A stretch of DNA of 64,000 bases from Candidatus Saccharimonadota bacterium (GTDB lineage Bacteria; Patescibacteriota; Saccharimonadia; Saccharimonadales; Saccharimonadaceae), in assembly GCA_017531585.1 (NCBI GenBank), contig JAFXKT010000001.1, positions 372,001-436,000 on the forward strand, read 5' to 3'. Of the stretch, positions 56,573 through 64,000 are shown in pieces (within the stretch, counting starts at the first letter, position 1; each line of letters opens with the position of its first letter). Both the position numbers and the translations under genes were made by a program. The notes beneath the pieces were generated by a model. It searched no databases. It saw only the letters and a list, made by a program, of their open reading frames with translations, and was not told where the DNA came from.

Positions 56573-58321
56573 ATGTCAGAAAACAATATAGAAACTATGC
56601 GTCATTCGCTCAGCCATGTAATGGCCGCGGCGATTAAGAATCTTTATGCTGCCACAACAACAGTCAAGTTTGGTATTGGACCTGCAATCGATAACGGTTT
56701 TTACTATGATATTGACTTTGGCGATCTTAAAGTGACTGATGCAGACCTTCCGAAAATTGAGAAGGAAATGCGCAAGATTATCAAGGCTAAGCTTCCAATT
56801 GTCCGTAGCGAGAAATCTCGTGATGAGGCTTTGGCTTGGGCGCGTGAAGGTAAGCAGAAATACAAAGTAGAAATTATCGAAGAGCTTCCAGCAGACGAGA
56901 CCATTTCTTTCTATACTCTTGGCGATTTCGAAGATCTTTGCCGTGGTTCTCATGTTGAAGATACGAGCAAGGTTGGTGCCTTCAAGCTAGACAAGATTGC
57001 TGGCGCTTACTGGCGTGGTGATGAGAAGCGCGAAATGCTAACTCGTATTTATGGTCTTGCTTTCGAAACTCAGGAAGAGCTAGAAGCTTACGAGAAGAAA
57101 CAGGAAGAAGCAAAGGCTCGCGATCATCGCAAACTTGGTAAGGAACTCGATTTGTTCTGCTTCTCGGATTTGGTTGGTTCTGGTCTTCCAATGTTTACGC
57201 CTCGCGGTACGATTCTTCGTGATATTTTGAACGATTTTGCTCAGAGCTATCGTATTAAGAATGGTTACCAGAAGGTTACGATTCCTCATATTGCCTTGGT
57301 TGATCTATATAAGACCTCTGGTCACTACGAGAAGTTCCCAGAAATGCTTCAGTTTGTAAGTCAGGAATCTGGTGATCATCTTGCAATGAAGCCAGTTAAC
57401 TGCCCTCATCATTCTCAGATTTTTGCTTCACGTCCACGCTCTTACAAAGAGATGCCAGTTAAGTTCCTTGAGACTACGATGGTTTATCGCGATGAGCGCA
57501 AGGGTGAGCTTGGCGGTTTGAGCCGTGTCCGTTCGATTACTCAGGACGACTCGCATGTCTTCTGTACAGAAGATCAGATTGGCCAGATCTTTGGCGAACT
57601 TATCGCTTCCGCTCAGGATCTCTACGAACGCATTGGTATGGATTTGAAGCTTCGTCTTAGCTTTCGCGATGATGGCGATGGTTACACTGGTACGACTGAG
57701 ATGTGGGAGAAGGCGCAGAATGCTATTCAGGCAATGGCCGACGAACACAAGATTGAATATTTCATTGGTATTGGTGAGGCTGCAATGTATGGTCCAAAGA
57801 TGGACTTCATGGCTACGGATGCCTTGGGACGCGAATGGCAGGTCGCAACAGTTCAGCTAGATTACGCAACGCCAGCTCGCTTTGGTCTTGAATATGTTGC
57901 TGAAGATGGTTCCAAGAAGACTCCAGTCATGGTTCACTGTGCCTTGGTTGGTTCGATTGAGCGCTTCATGTCCGTCCTAATTGAGCATACTGCAGGTTGG
58001 TTCCCATTCTGGATGGCTCCAGAACAGGTTCGCGTTCTAACTTTGAACGATACGGTTGCAGATTATGCAGAGAGAGTGAAGGCAATTCTTGAAGATACAG
58101 AATTGAACGAGCCATTAGAGCATCGTAAGATTCGCTATACCATCGACGATCGCAACGAGAGCCTTGGCAAGAAGATTCGCGAAGCTACAAAGATGAAGAT
58201 TCCTTGCGTCTTGATTGTAGGTCCAAAAGATGCTGAAGCCGAAGAAGTGTCTGTCCGCCTCCGCGATAAAGAAGAGAAGATCAAACTTAAAGACCTTAAA
58301 GAATATCTGATTAAGCTTTAA
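56573..58321 (+). CDS. thrS: Threonyl-tRNA synthetase lacking the TGS domain
   Basis: 582 residues. It begins directly with the editing domain (MRHSLSHVMAAAIKN, the HxxxH site, with C-x-x-x-H in CRGSHVED near residue 125), so the usual N-terminal TGS domain of about 60 residues is missing. The class II core follows with zinc ligands in MKPVNCPHHSQI, motif 2 YRDERKGELGG and motif 3 near SIERFMSVLIE. The C-terminal anticodon-binding domain is intact. Start after AAAGGGCAGCG. Confidence 0.97.
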   Translation: MSENNIETMRHSLSHVMAAAIKNLYAATTTVKFGIGPAIDNGFYYDIDFGDLKVTDADLPKIEKEMRKIIKAKLPIVRSEKSRDEALAWAREGKQKYKVEIIEELPADETISFYTLGDFEDLCRGSHVEDTSKVGAFKLDKIAGAYWRGDEKREMLTRIYGLAFETQEELEAYEKKQEEAKARDHRKLGKELDLFCFSDLVGSGLPMFTPRGTILRDILNDFAQSYRIKNGYQKVTIPHIALVDLYKTSGHYEKFPEMLQFVSQESGDHLAMKPVNCPHHSQIFASRPRSYKEMPVKFLETTMVYRDERKGELGGLSRVRSITQDDSHVFCTEDQIGQIFGELIASAQDLYERIGMDLKLRLSFRDDGDGYTGTTEMWEKAQNAIQAMADEHKIEYFIGIGEAAMYGPKMDFMATDALGREWQVATVQLDYATPARFGLEYVAEDGSKKTPVMVHCALVGSIERFMSVLIEHTAGWFPFWMAPEQVRVLTLNDTVADYAERVKAILEDTELNEPLEHRKIRYTIDDRNESLGKKIREATKMKIPCVLIVGPKDAEAEEVSVRLRDKEEKIKLKDLKEYLIKL

Positions 58322-58328
58322 GATGATT

Positions 58329-58354
58329 AGCCGCTCGAAAGGGCGGCTTTTTGT
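58329..58354 (+). terminator. Terminator after thrS
   Basis: AGCCGC-tcgaaagg-GCGGCT followed by TTTTGTTTTTTT. Confidence 0.85.
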
Positions 58355-58401
58355 TTTTTTGTTTAAAACGTTTATGCTAAAATCTATTCAGAAGGAGAGA
58401 A

Positions 58402-59406
58402 ATGGAAAATAATATATCAAATACTAGTGCTCCTGTTTCTAATTATCAGGGTGGCACAAAGAAGAAATCTTCAATTTTAACTATTGTATTTTTGCTTACG
58501 ACACTTGGTTTTGGCGGTGCGTTTGCTTGGGCCATGCTCAAAGACAGTGGTAATAAAGGCGGAGAGAAGAGTTCGGCGGATGTTGCTAATCAGCAAGTAA
58601 GTACTATTTCTCAAGAGCAACTAGAGAATCCAACTGAAGGCACGGTTGCAGAGGTGGTATCCGATTTTAATACGGATCAAGAAGTTCGTAGATTGGTGCG
58701 CGAAATCAAAGCGGCAGCTTCCGGGTATGTTTATACGATTGATTCTAGCTATGATGACGGCGTAAATGTTTTTGGTAACGACTACCTTTCAAAGACAAGT
58801 AAATCTTATGGTATTAGATCTTATAATCAAATTAGAGATATGGGCGTAGCGGCCGGTTCGTCTGCAATCGATTATCTAAGAAGTAGTATTATTAGTGTTT
58901 TGACAGATAATGGTTTTACGAAGAACGATAGTTATGCTACTGCTATGCAAAGGCCGCTAGAAGATGACGGTGGCACTACTGGCTATTATACGAAAGGCGA
59001 TTTAGTTTGTTACTTTACGACAGGCGATAATTGGTTCAATATTAACTGCGCAAGCACGAAGTGGTTTACGGCTGAAGATAAAGCTTTTGCTGATGCAGTA
59101 AATAAGGCAAGAGGCTACAACAAGGACTATTATATTAGTGCTAATACCAATGCGATTACGACTACAAAAGATGGAAAGTATGAGAAGGCTGAAGTTTCGG
59201 TATTCCCATCTGGTACGACTGTTGGTGGTTTTGTAGACTTATATTATCGTAAGGTTGATGGCGGCGAGTGGACTTATATCACAGGCACTCAAGGCGCGCC
59301 TAGTTGTGACGAATTTAGCGAAGAAGCCGCAGAAGCATATAAAGGAACGCTTTGCTCTTATCAGGACGAAAATGGTGAGTGGGGCAGTAAGTATTTAGGC
59401 AAATAA
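58402..59406 (+). CDS. Membrane-anchored extracytoplasmic protein of unknown function, 334 aa
   Basis: A 24-residue polar head and one membrane helix (ILTIVFLLTTLGFGGAFAWA) precede about 290 outer residues. Four cysteines (LVCYF, FNINCAS, PSCDEF, TLCSYQ) lie in the C-terminal half and could make two disulfides. No family recognised. Start after AGAAGGAGAGAA. A TAAAAT box about 20 bases upstream gives a short leader. Monocistronic. Confidence 0.75.
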   Translation: MENNISNTSAPVSNYQGGTKKKSSILTIVFLLTTLGFGGAFAWAMLKDSGNKGGEKSSADVANQQVSTISQEQLENPTEGTVAEVVSDFNTDQEVRRLVREIKAAASGYVYTIDSSYDDGVNVFGNDYLSKTSKSYGIRSYNQIRDMGVAAGSSAIDYLRSSIISVLTDNGFTKNDSYATAMQRPLEDDGGTTGYYTKGDLVCYFTTGDNWFNINCASTKWFTAEDKAFADAVNKARGYNKDYYISANTNAITTTKDGKYEKAEVSVFPSGTTVGGFVDLYYRKVDGGEWTYITGTQGAPSCDEFSEEAAEAYKGTLCSYQDENGEWGSKYLGK

Positions 59407-59419
59407 TAGATAAATTACA

Positions 59420-59450
59420 AGAAGCTCCCCTAGGTGGGGAGCTTCTTTTT
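59420..59450 (+). terminator. Terminator after the 334-aa gene
   Basis: AAGCTCCCC-taggt-GGGGAGCTT followed by CTTTTTG. Confidence 0.9.
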
Positions 59451-59466
59451 GTTGTAGAATGAAATA

Positions 59467-61473
59467 ATGGATATCTTGAAGGGACTGAATAAGGCACAGC
59501 AGGAGGCGGTCGAGACGATGTCTGGGCCAGTGCTTATTTTGGCTGGTGCTGGTAGTGGTAAGACTAAGACTTTGACACATCGCATTGCGAACCTGATTAC
59601 AAATGGCGTACATCCAAATGAGATCTTGGCTTTGACCTTTACGAACAAGGCAGCAAAGGAGATGCGCGAGCGTTTGGCAAAGCTTCTAGATATGCCAAAC
59701 AACTTCAGCTTTATGCCTTGGATGGGTACTTTTCACTCAATTTGTGTAAAGATTTTACGTATCGAGGCGGTAAATGTCGGTCTGGATAAGAACTTTGTTA
59801 TTTATGATTCGGATGACAGATTAACGCTTATTAAGCACTCAATGAAAGAGCTTAATATTAGCGACAAGAATCTAAAGCCTAAGGCAGTAGAGTCTGCGAT
59901 TTCGAATGCAAAGAACGAGGGTAAGGGTCCTGACGAGTATGCTTCCGAGGCTATCTATCCGCAACAAAAACAGATTGCCGAAATTTATGAGCGTTACGAA
60001 GACAAGCGTTTGAAATCCAATGCCGTAGATTTTGATGACCTGCTTCTAGACGTGGCGAAATTATTTAAACAGCGCAAAGATATCCGCGAGAAGTGGAGTA
60101 AAAAGTTTAAACATATCTTGATCGACGAGTATCAGGATACGAACCATATTCAGTATTCTCTAGTAAAAATGCTCGTAAACGAAGAGCGTAATATCTGTTG
60201 TGTCGGCGATGACTGGCAGTCAATTTATTCTTGGCGCGGTGCGGATTTTACAAATATTTTGAACTTTGAAAGGGATTTTCCTGGAGCCAAGGTGATAAAA
60301 CTTGAGCAGAACTATCGTTCGACGCAGAACATTCTTGATGCAGCGCAAAAGATTATTACAAAAAATACTCAGCGTTCAGATAAGGAGCTATTCACTGAAC
60401 TAGGGAAGGGTGCGCCAGTCGAGATTCATGGTGCGCGCGATGAACAAGACGAGGCTGGTTGGGTGGCGCGCCAAATTAAGGTTCAGAGCACGACCGGCGG
60501 TCGCTCGCTGTCTGATTTTGCCGTGCTTTACCGTACGAATGCTCAGTCGCAGGCTTTCGAAAAAGCTTTCATTGAAAACCGAATTCCATACAAATTGGTT
60601 GGCGGCGTTAGATTCTACGATCGTAAGGAAATCAAGGATATCTTGGCATACCTACACCTTATTGTTAATCCGACAGACGAAGTATCGTTCAGTCGCGTAA
60701 TTAATGTTCCGACGCGTGGAATTGGTGCCGTATCTTTGCAGAGAATCATGGATGGCGAGATTGATAACTTGTCTCCAAAAATTAAGCGCGCCTACGAGGG
60801 TTTTATGGCCTTATTACAAGATTTTAGATTGAAGGCTGCTTCTGGGCTTAATCCGGCGGATCTTATTGAGCAGTTACTACAAAAGATCGGCTATCGTGAT
60901 TATCTAAATGACGGTGATAAGCTCAAAGCAGAGGAGCGCAATGAGAACTTGACGGTCTTGGTTGGTGAAGCGGGCGCATATAATTCTCTTGATGAGTTTT
61001 TGGCCGATGCAGCGCTAATGTCTTCGGCAGACGAAGCAGCTGGCGACGAAGCTGTAACTCTTATGACTTTACATGCAGCTAAGGGATTGGAATTCCCAGT
61101 AGTATTCTTGGTTGGTATGGAAGAGGGCTTACTTCCTCATGTTCGCTCGATGGATGAATCGGCTGAAGATGTCGAGGAAGAGCGTCGCTTGACCTATGTA
61201 GGCATGACGCGTGCTATGCAGCAGCTATATATTACCTATGCACAATCTCGCTTTATGTATGGCGGTAGAAGCTATAACTTCCCATCAAGGTTCTTGAATG
61301 ACCTAGGATACAATCCATATGGCTCAAAGAGTGGATTCGGCGATTTTGACGATGACGATGACTTTGGCGAGGATGATTTTAAAGATACGGACGGCGATGG
61401 CTTTACGGATGACTCTTATTCTGATGGATGGGATTCGGATCCGTTTCCAGATGACGGACCAATATACGAATAA
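59467..61473 (+). CDS. pcrA: UvrD/PcrA-type DNA helicase with an acidic calcium-loop-like tail
   Basis: 668 residues, superfamily 1A 3'-5' helicase for repair and replication restart. Motif I LAGAGSGKTKTL, motif Ia ALTFTNKAAKEM, motif II IDEYQDTNHIQ, motif III CCVGDDWQSIYSWRGAD, motif IV NYRST, motif V TLHAAKGLEFPVVF and motif VI RRLTYVGMTRA. The usual C-terminal Tudor-like part is replaced by an acidic tail. It includes DTDGDGFTDD and DSDPFPDDGP, a pattern like thrombospondin type 3 calcium repeats. Leaderless: TAGAAT (59455-59460) six bases before ATG. Confidence 0.95.
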   Translation: MDILKGLNKAQQEAVETMSGPVLILAGAGSGKTKTLTHRIANLITNGVHPNEILALTFTNKAAKEMRERLAKLLDMPNNFSFMPWMGTFHSICVKILRIEAVNVGLDKNFVIYDSDDRLTLIKHSMKELNISDKNLKPKAVESAISNAKNEGKGPDEYASEAIYPQQKQIAEIYERYEDKRLKSNAVDFDDLLLDVAKLFKQRKDIREKWSKKFKHILIDEYQDTNHIQYSLVKMLVNEERNICCVGDDWQSIYSWRGADFTNILNFERDFPGAKVIKLEQNYRSTQNILDAAQKIITKNTQRSDKELFTELGKGAPVEIHGARDEQDEAGWVARQIKVQSTTGGRSLSDFAVLYRTNAQSQAFEKAFIENRIPYKLVGGVRFYDRKEIKDILAYLHLIVNPTDEVSFSRVINVPTRGIGAVSLQRIMDGEIDNLSPKIKRAYEGFMALLQDFRLKAASGLNPADLIEQLLQKIGYRDYLNDGDKLKAEERNENLTVLVGEAGAYNSLDEFLADAALMSSADEAAGDEAVTLMTLHAAKGLEFPVVFLVGMEEGLLPHVRSMDESAEDVEEERRLTYVGMTRAMQQLYITYAQSRFMYGGRSYNFPSRFLNDLGYNPYGSKSGFGDFDDDDDFGEDDFKDTDGDGFTDDSYSDGWDSDPFPDDGPIYE

Positions 61474-61514
61474 ACAGGGGTGAATCTCTTGATAAGCGTG
61501 GCTTTTTATGTTAG

Positions 61515-61592
61515 AATAGAAACATATATTAGCTCAGCGAAAGACAGTTTTGTCAAAAACATTGTGCTTTCGCTTTAACCAAAGGAGTGTTC
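61515..61592 (+). promoter_or_regulatory. rpsF leader with hairpin
   Basis: A TTAGAAT -10 box near 61511-61517 is followed by AGCGAAAG...CTTTCGCT, a stem enclosing TTTTGTCAAAAACATT, then the ribosome binding site AAAGGAG. In many bacteria S6:S18 binds its own leader; this hairpin could be such a site, though I do not see the published motif clearly. Confidence 0.5.
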
Positions 61593-61943
61593 ATGCGAGA
61601 ATACGAATTGACCGTTCTCGTGCATCCAGATTTGGAAATGCATCTCGAGACGGCTACCGACAAAGTAAAGGCTCTTATCGAAGCTAACGGCGGTAAGATT
61701 GTCAAAGAAGCCAACGAAGGTAAAAAGCGCCTTGCTTATACCATCAAAGGCCAAGACTTTGCGGTTTACTACTACTACGAATTGGAACTTCCAGCAGAAG
61801 CACCAGCAAAGATTAGCTCCGTCCTCAACATCACCGATGAGGCTATTCGCTATCTTCTAGTTGCCAAAGATCCACGTCGTGAGAAAATGGCTGCAAAACG
61901 CCAAGAACGCAAGGCGCAAGAAGAAACTAAAGAGGAGGAATAA
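61593..61943 (+). CDS. rpsF: 30S ribosomal protein S6
   Basis: 116 residues, alpha/beta fold. Starts at ATG 61593 (MREYELTVLVHPDL), the family's usual N-terminus, with AAAGGAGTGTTC upstream. KKRLAYTIKGQDFAVYYYYE is the central strand pair. A charged Glu/Lys C-terminal extension. First gene of rpsF-ssb-rpsR, the classic order. Confidence 0.97.
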   Translation: MREYELTVLVHPDLEMHLETATDKVKALIEANGGKIVKEANEGKKRLAYTIKGQDFAVYYYYELELPAEAPAKISSVLNITDEAIRYLLVAKDPRREKMAAKRQERKAQEETKEEE

Positions 61944-61949
61944 TCAATT

Positions 61950-62411
61950 ATGGCGCGGGGATTTAGTAAAGTAATCGTCATGGGAAATCTAACCAGAGAT
62001 CCAGAACTTCGTAGCACACCAAGTGGTACACAAGTTTGTAGCTTCTCGGTTGCAGTAAACCGTAGTTACAAAGGTTCAAATGGTGATATGGTTGACTCAG
62101 TTTCCTACTTTGATTGCTCGGCGTGGGGTCGCCCTGGTGAAACCATCGCGCAGTATTTGAAAAAAGGTAGTGGAATCTTGATTTCTGGCCGTCTAGAACA
62201 GCGCAGCTGGGAAGATAAAGATGGACAGAAACGCAGTCGCGTAGAAATCGTCGTTGAAGACTTTAACTTCGTCGGCGGAGGTGATGCTCCAGCTGAAGGT
62301 GGTTCAAGTCGTGGTGGCGCAAAGCGCTCCAGCAAGGCTTCTAAAGCTAGCGACGAGGCTCCAGATGATATCTCTGACGAGCCAATCGATCTAAGCGAGA
62401 TTCCATTCTAA
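61950..62411 (+). CDS. ssb: Single-stranded DNA-binding protein
   Basis: 153 residues. OB fold: VIVMGNLTRDPELRSTPSG, FSVAVNRSYKG, YFDCSAWGRPGETIAQYLKK, ISGRLEQRSWEDKDGQKR. A Gly/Ser/Ala-rich linker leads to the acidic tip IDLSEIPF, which recruits partner proteins. Located between the S6 and S18 genes, as usual. Confidence 0.97.
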   Translation: MARGFSKVIVMGNLTRDPELRSTPSGTQVCSFSVAVNRSYKGSNGDMVDSVSYFDCSAWGRPGETIAQYLKKGSGILISGRLEQRSWEDKDGQKRSRVEIVVEDFNFVGGGDAPAEGGSSRGGAKRSSKASKASDEAPDDISDEPIDLSEIPF

Positions 62412-62426
62412 TATTGAAAGGGAAAT

Positions 62427-62624
62427 ATGAAGAGATACAAGAACGATCCAAATACCTATTTCGATTATCGTGACGTAAAAACTTTGCAGCGCTATGTCGA
62501 CGCTTATGGTCGCATTGAGCCAATCTCTAAGACTGGTCTTTCTGCAAAGCAGCAGCGCCAGCTAGCAGTCGCTATCAAGCGCGCACGTCATCTTGCTCTA
62601 ATGCCATTTGTGGCTAACGCTTAA
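62427..62624 (+). CDS. rpsR: 30S ribosomal protein S18
   Basis: 65 residues: [20 protein letters not shown], then [20 protein letters not shown] and HLALMPFV. Slightly short for the family, with no N-terminal zinc cysteines. Start after GAAAGGGAAAT. Third gene of the S6 operon. Confidence 0.97.
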   Translation: MKRYKNDPNTYFDYRDVKTLQRYVDAYGRIEPISKTGLSAKQQRQLAVAIKRARHLALMPFVANA

Positions 62625-62635
62625 GGTGGTCGAAT

Positions 62636-63196
62636 ATGTACGGACCAACAGATTTAAAAAAGAATACGCTTATTACGCTTGATGGTCAGCCGTACAAGGT
62701 GGTTGAATATTCACAGAAAGTAATGGGCCGTGGCGGAAGCATCGTCAACGTTAAGGTAAAGAACCTTATCACGGGCGCACTTTTGCCAAAGACTTTCAAG
62801 GGTCAGGAAAAGATTGAGCCAGCAGAGGTCACGAACCGCACTGTGCAATATCTTTACAATGATGGCGAGAAATTCTATTTCATGGATCCAGCAACGTTTG
62901 AGCAATATGAGCTCAATGCTGATATGGTCGGCGATTCAAAGGACTTCATGAAAGAGGGCAACGAAGTTGATATTCAGTTCTTCAACGGTGCTCCAATCAA
63001 CCTAGTTCTTCCAAAGAACGTTTGGTTGGCAGTAGAATATACTGAAACCGCTGTTAAGGGCGATACTTCTTCTTCTATCGTCAAAGACGCAAAGCTTGAA
63101 ACTGGCGTAGTTGTTAAGGTTCCAGCCTTCATTAAGACTGGCGATGTCGTATCTATCGATACCGAGACCTACGCTTATCGTGAGCGTCAGAAATAA
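62636..63196 (+). CDS. efp: Elongation factor P
   Basis: 186 residues in three beta-barrel domains. Helps the ribosome through proline stretches. The tip of the domain-1 loop reads VMGRGGSIVN, with Arg at the position that is Lys34 in the E. coli protein and Arg32 in the rhamnosylated Pseudomonas type. The conserved KNLITGA and YLYNDGEKFYFMD follow. Start after TAAGGTGGTCGAAT, 11 bases after rpsR, so it is probably in the same operon. Confidence 0.95.
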   Translation: MYGPTDLKKNTLITLDGQPYKVVEYSQKVMGRGGSIVNVKVKNLITGALLPKTFKGQEKIEPAEVTNRTVQYLYNDGEKFYFMDPATFEQYELNADMVGDSKDFMKEGNEVDIQFFNGAPINLVLPKNVWLAVEYTETAVKGDTSSSIVKDAKLETGVVVKVPAFIKTGDVVSIDTETYAYRERQK

Positions 63197-63228
63197 ATCG
63201 ATTTATTCGAATTAATGAGAGTTTTGTT

Positions 63229-64000
63229 TTGAAAACAGAATTGAATCATTCTAGTAATGACCAGGAGAAGATCCTGGTCATTATTGGACCTACAGCATCA
63301 GGAAAAACTGGACTTGCAGTACGCGTAGCCCAGAAGCTTTCTGCGCTCAAGGGTCTACATATAGAAGCGGGCGAAACTGCCGCAGAGATTATCTCGGCGG
63401 ATTCGCGGGCTATCTATAAGGATATGGATATAGGTACAGCGAAGCCGGATATGGAAGAGAGGGGTGGTATTCCTCATTACGGCTTTGATTTGGTAGAACC
63501 TGGTGATAGGTTTACGGTTTTTGAGTTCCAAAAGTATGCGCATGAATGTATTGATAAAATTCGTGCACAGGGCAAATTACCGATTATTGCGGGTGGTACA
63601 GGTCTTTATGTCGATGCTTTAGTATTTGATTACGACTTTAGCGAAGGTTCAAAGAAGAATTATACTAACCGCCAAGAAATGAACTCGGACTACGTAGTAG
63701 TAGGTATAGACTGGCCACGCGAGGTGCTCCGTAAGAGGATAGAAGAGCGGGCGAACAAATTTTTTGAACAGAACATCGAGGAAGAAACGATCAAAATTGT
63801 AGAAAAATATGGTTGGGATTCTGGTGCGATGACCTCTAATATCTACCCAATCGTATGGGATATGATGCGAGGCAGACTCACTCGCGAGGAAGCAATCCGC
63901 CTATTCGCGATTGACGACTGGCATTTAGCTAAGCGTCAGCTTACCTGGTTTAAACGAAACAAAAATATTCACTGGTTGCCATTAGATAAGGCGGAGCAGT
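63229..64000 (+). CDS. miaA: tRNA dimethylallyltransferase MiaA, 3' end outside window
   Basis: Adds the dimethylallyl group to A37 of tRNAs that read U-starting codons. The frame runs from TTG 63229 to the window edge without a stop. P-loop IIGPTASGKTGLAVRVAQ near residue 19; IISADSRAIYKDMDIGTAKP near residue 54; IIAGGTGLYVDALVFDY near 115. The start is a TTG preceded by GAGAG; no in-frame ATG exists before the P-loop. Follows efp by 32 bases. Confidence 0.92.
   Translation, partial: MKTELNHSSNDQEKILVIIGPTASGKTGLAVRVAQKLSALKGLHIEAGETAAEIISADSRAIYKDMDIGTAKPDMEERGGIPHYGFDLVEPGDRFTVFEFQKYAHECIDKIRAQGKLPIIAGGTGLYVDALVFDYDFSEGSKKNYTNRQEMNSDYVVVGIDWPREVLRKRIEERANKFFEQNIEEETIKIVEKYGWDSGAMTSNIYPIVWDMMRGRLTREEAIRLFAIDDWHLAKRQLTWFKRNKNIHWLPLDKAEQ

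Noticed and set aside
1-64000. Recoding of TGA as glycine, as in Gracilibacteria and Absconditabacteria
   Set aside because: TGA ends pilT, prepilin 1 and the membrane partner of Clp exactly where the families should end and where the next gene starts, so TGA is a stop codon here.

Overview
The window looks like a chromosomal segment of a Patescibacterium (CPR bacterium), most likely a Candidatus Saccharibacteria (TM7) relative. This is inferred from gene content, not from a 16S sequence: a reduced, tightly packed genome with Gram-positive-type surface machinery (sortase B, pilin-like substrate, giant InlB-repeat protein), a complete-looking type IV pilus set, a membrane-anchored Clp ATPase, and almost no biosynthetic genes. 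TGA is used as an ordinary stop, so the glycine-recoded lineages (Gracilibacteria, Absconditabacteria) are unlikely.

Layout. 1-1.7 kb: 3' part of pilB. 1.7-11 kb: two tRNAs, tpiA, a PMM-like HAD protein, two genes of unusual codon use, tyrS, a 468-bp-periodic repeat protein and a lone EF-Tu domain-2 protein. 11-19.4 kb: one 2797-codon surface protein. 20-26.4 kb: two tRNA-Arg genes with hairpin elements, a phosphoesterase, pyrG, two candidate small RNAs, argS and a DUF2625 gene. 26.5-37.7 kb: mscL-orn-yjbR-like, a promoter region built from two long inverted repeats, dnaG (zinc ligands lost), rpoD, pilT-pilC, two pilins, pilD, xer and ndk. 37.8-45.4 kb: tRNA-Arg, PH-domain and SurA-like membrane proteins, a SpoU methyltransferase, tRNA-Gly, tRNA-Asp and the membrane Clp operon. 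45.4-56.4 kb: cell-surface block (signal peptidase, GT2, pilin-like protein, sortase B), then RibD-C, GH30, MscS and a DUF1704 peptidase. 56.5-64 kb: thrS, a membrane protein, uvrD/pcrA, rpsF-ssb-rpsR-efp and the start of miaA.

How it works together. PilB, PilT, PilC, two near-identical-N-terminus pilins and PilD would build and retract type IV pili. The giant protein, the pilin-like protein, its sortase and the signal peptidase form the rest of the surface and host-contact apparatus. The remainder is information processing (three tRNA synthetases, nine tRNAs, dnaG/rpoD, uvrD, ssb, ribosomal proteins, EF-P) with osmotic valves (MscL, MscS).

Most unusual structure: (1) tRNA genes carry palindromic elements whose ends are copies of the tRNA's own 3' or 5' end, and two such elements next to tRNA-Arg genes show base-pair covariation along a stem of about 40 bp; (2) many transcription units have a -10 box exactly six or seven bases before ATG and no ribosome binding site, so leaderless mRNA seems to be the rule here; (3) two tandem candidate small RNAs lie between pyrG and argS.
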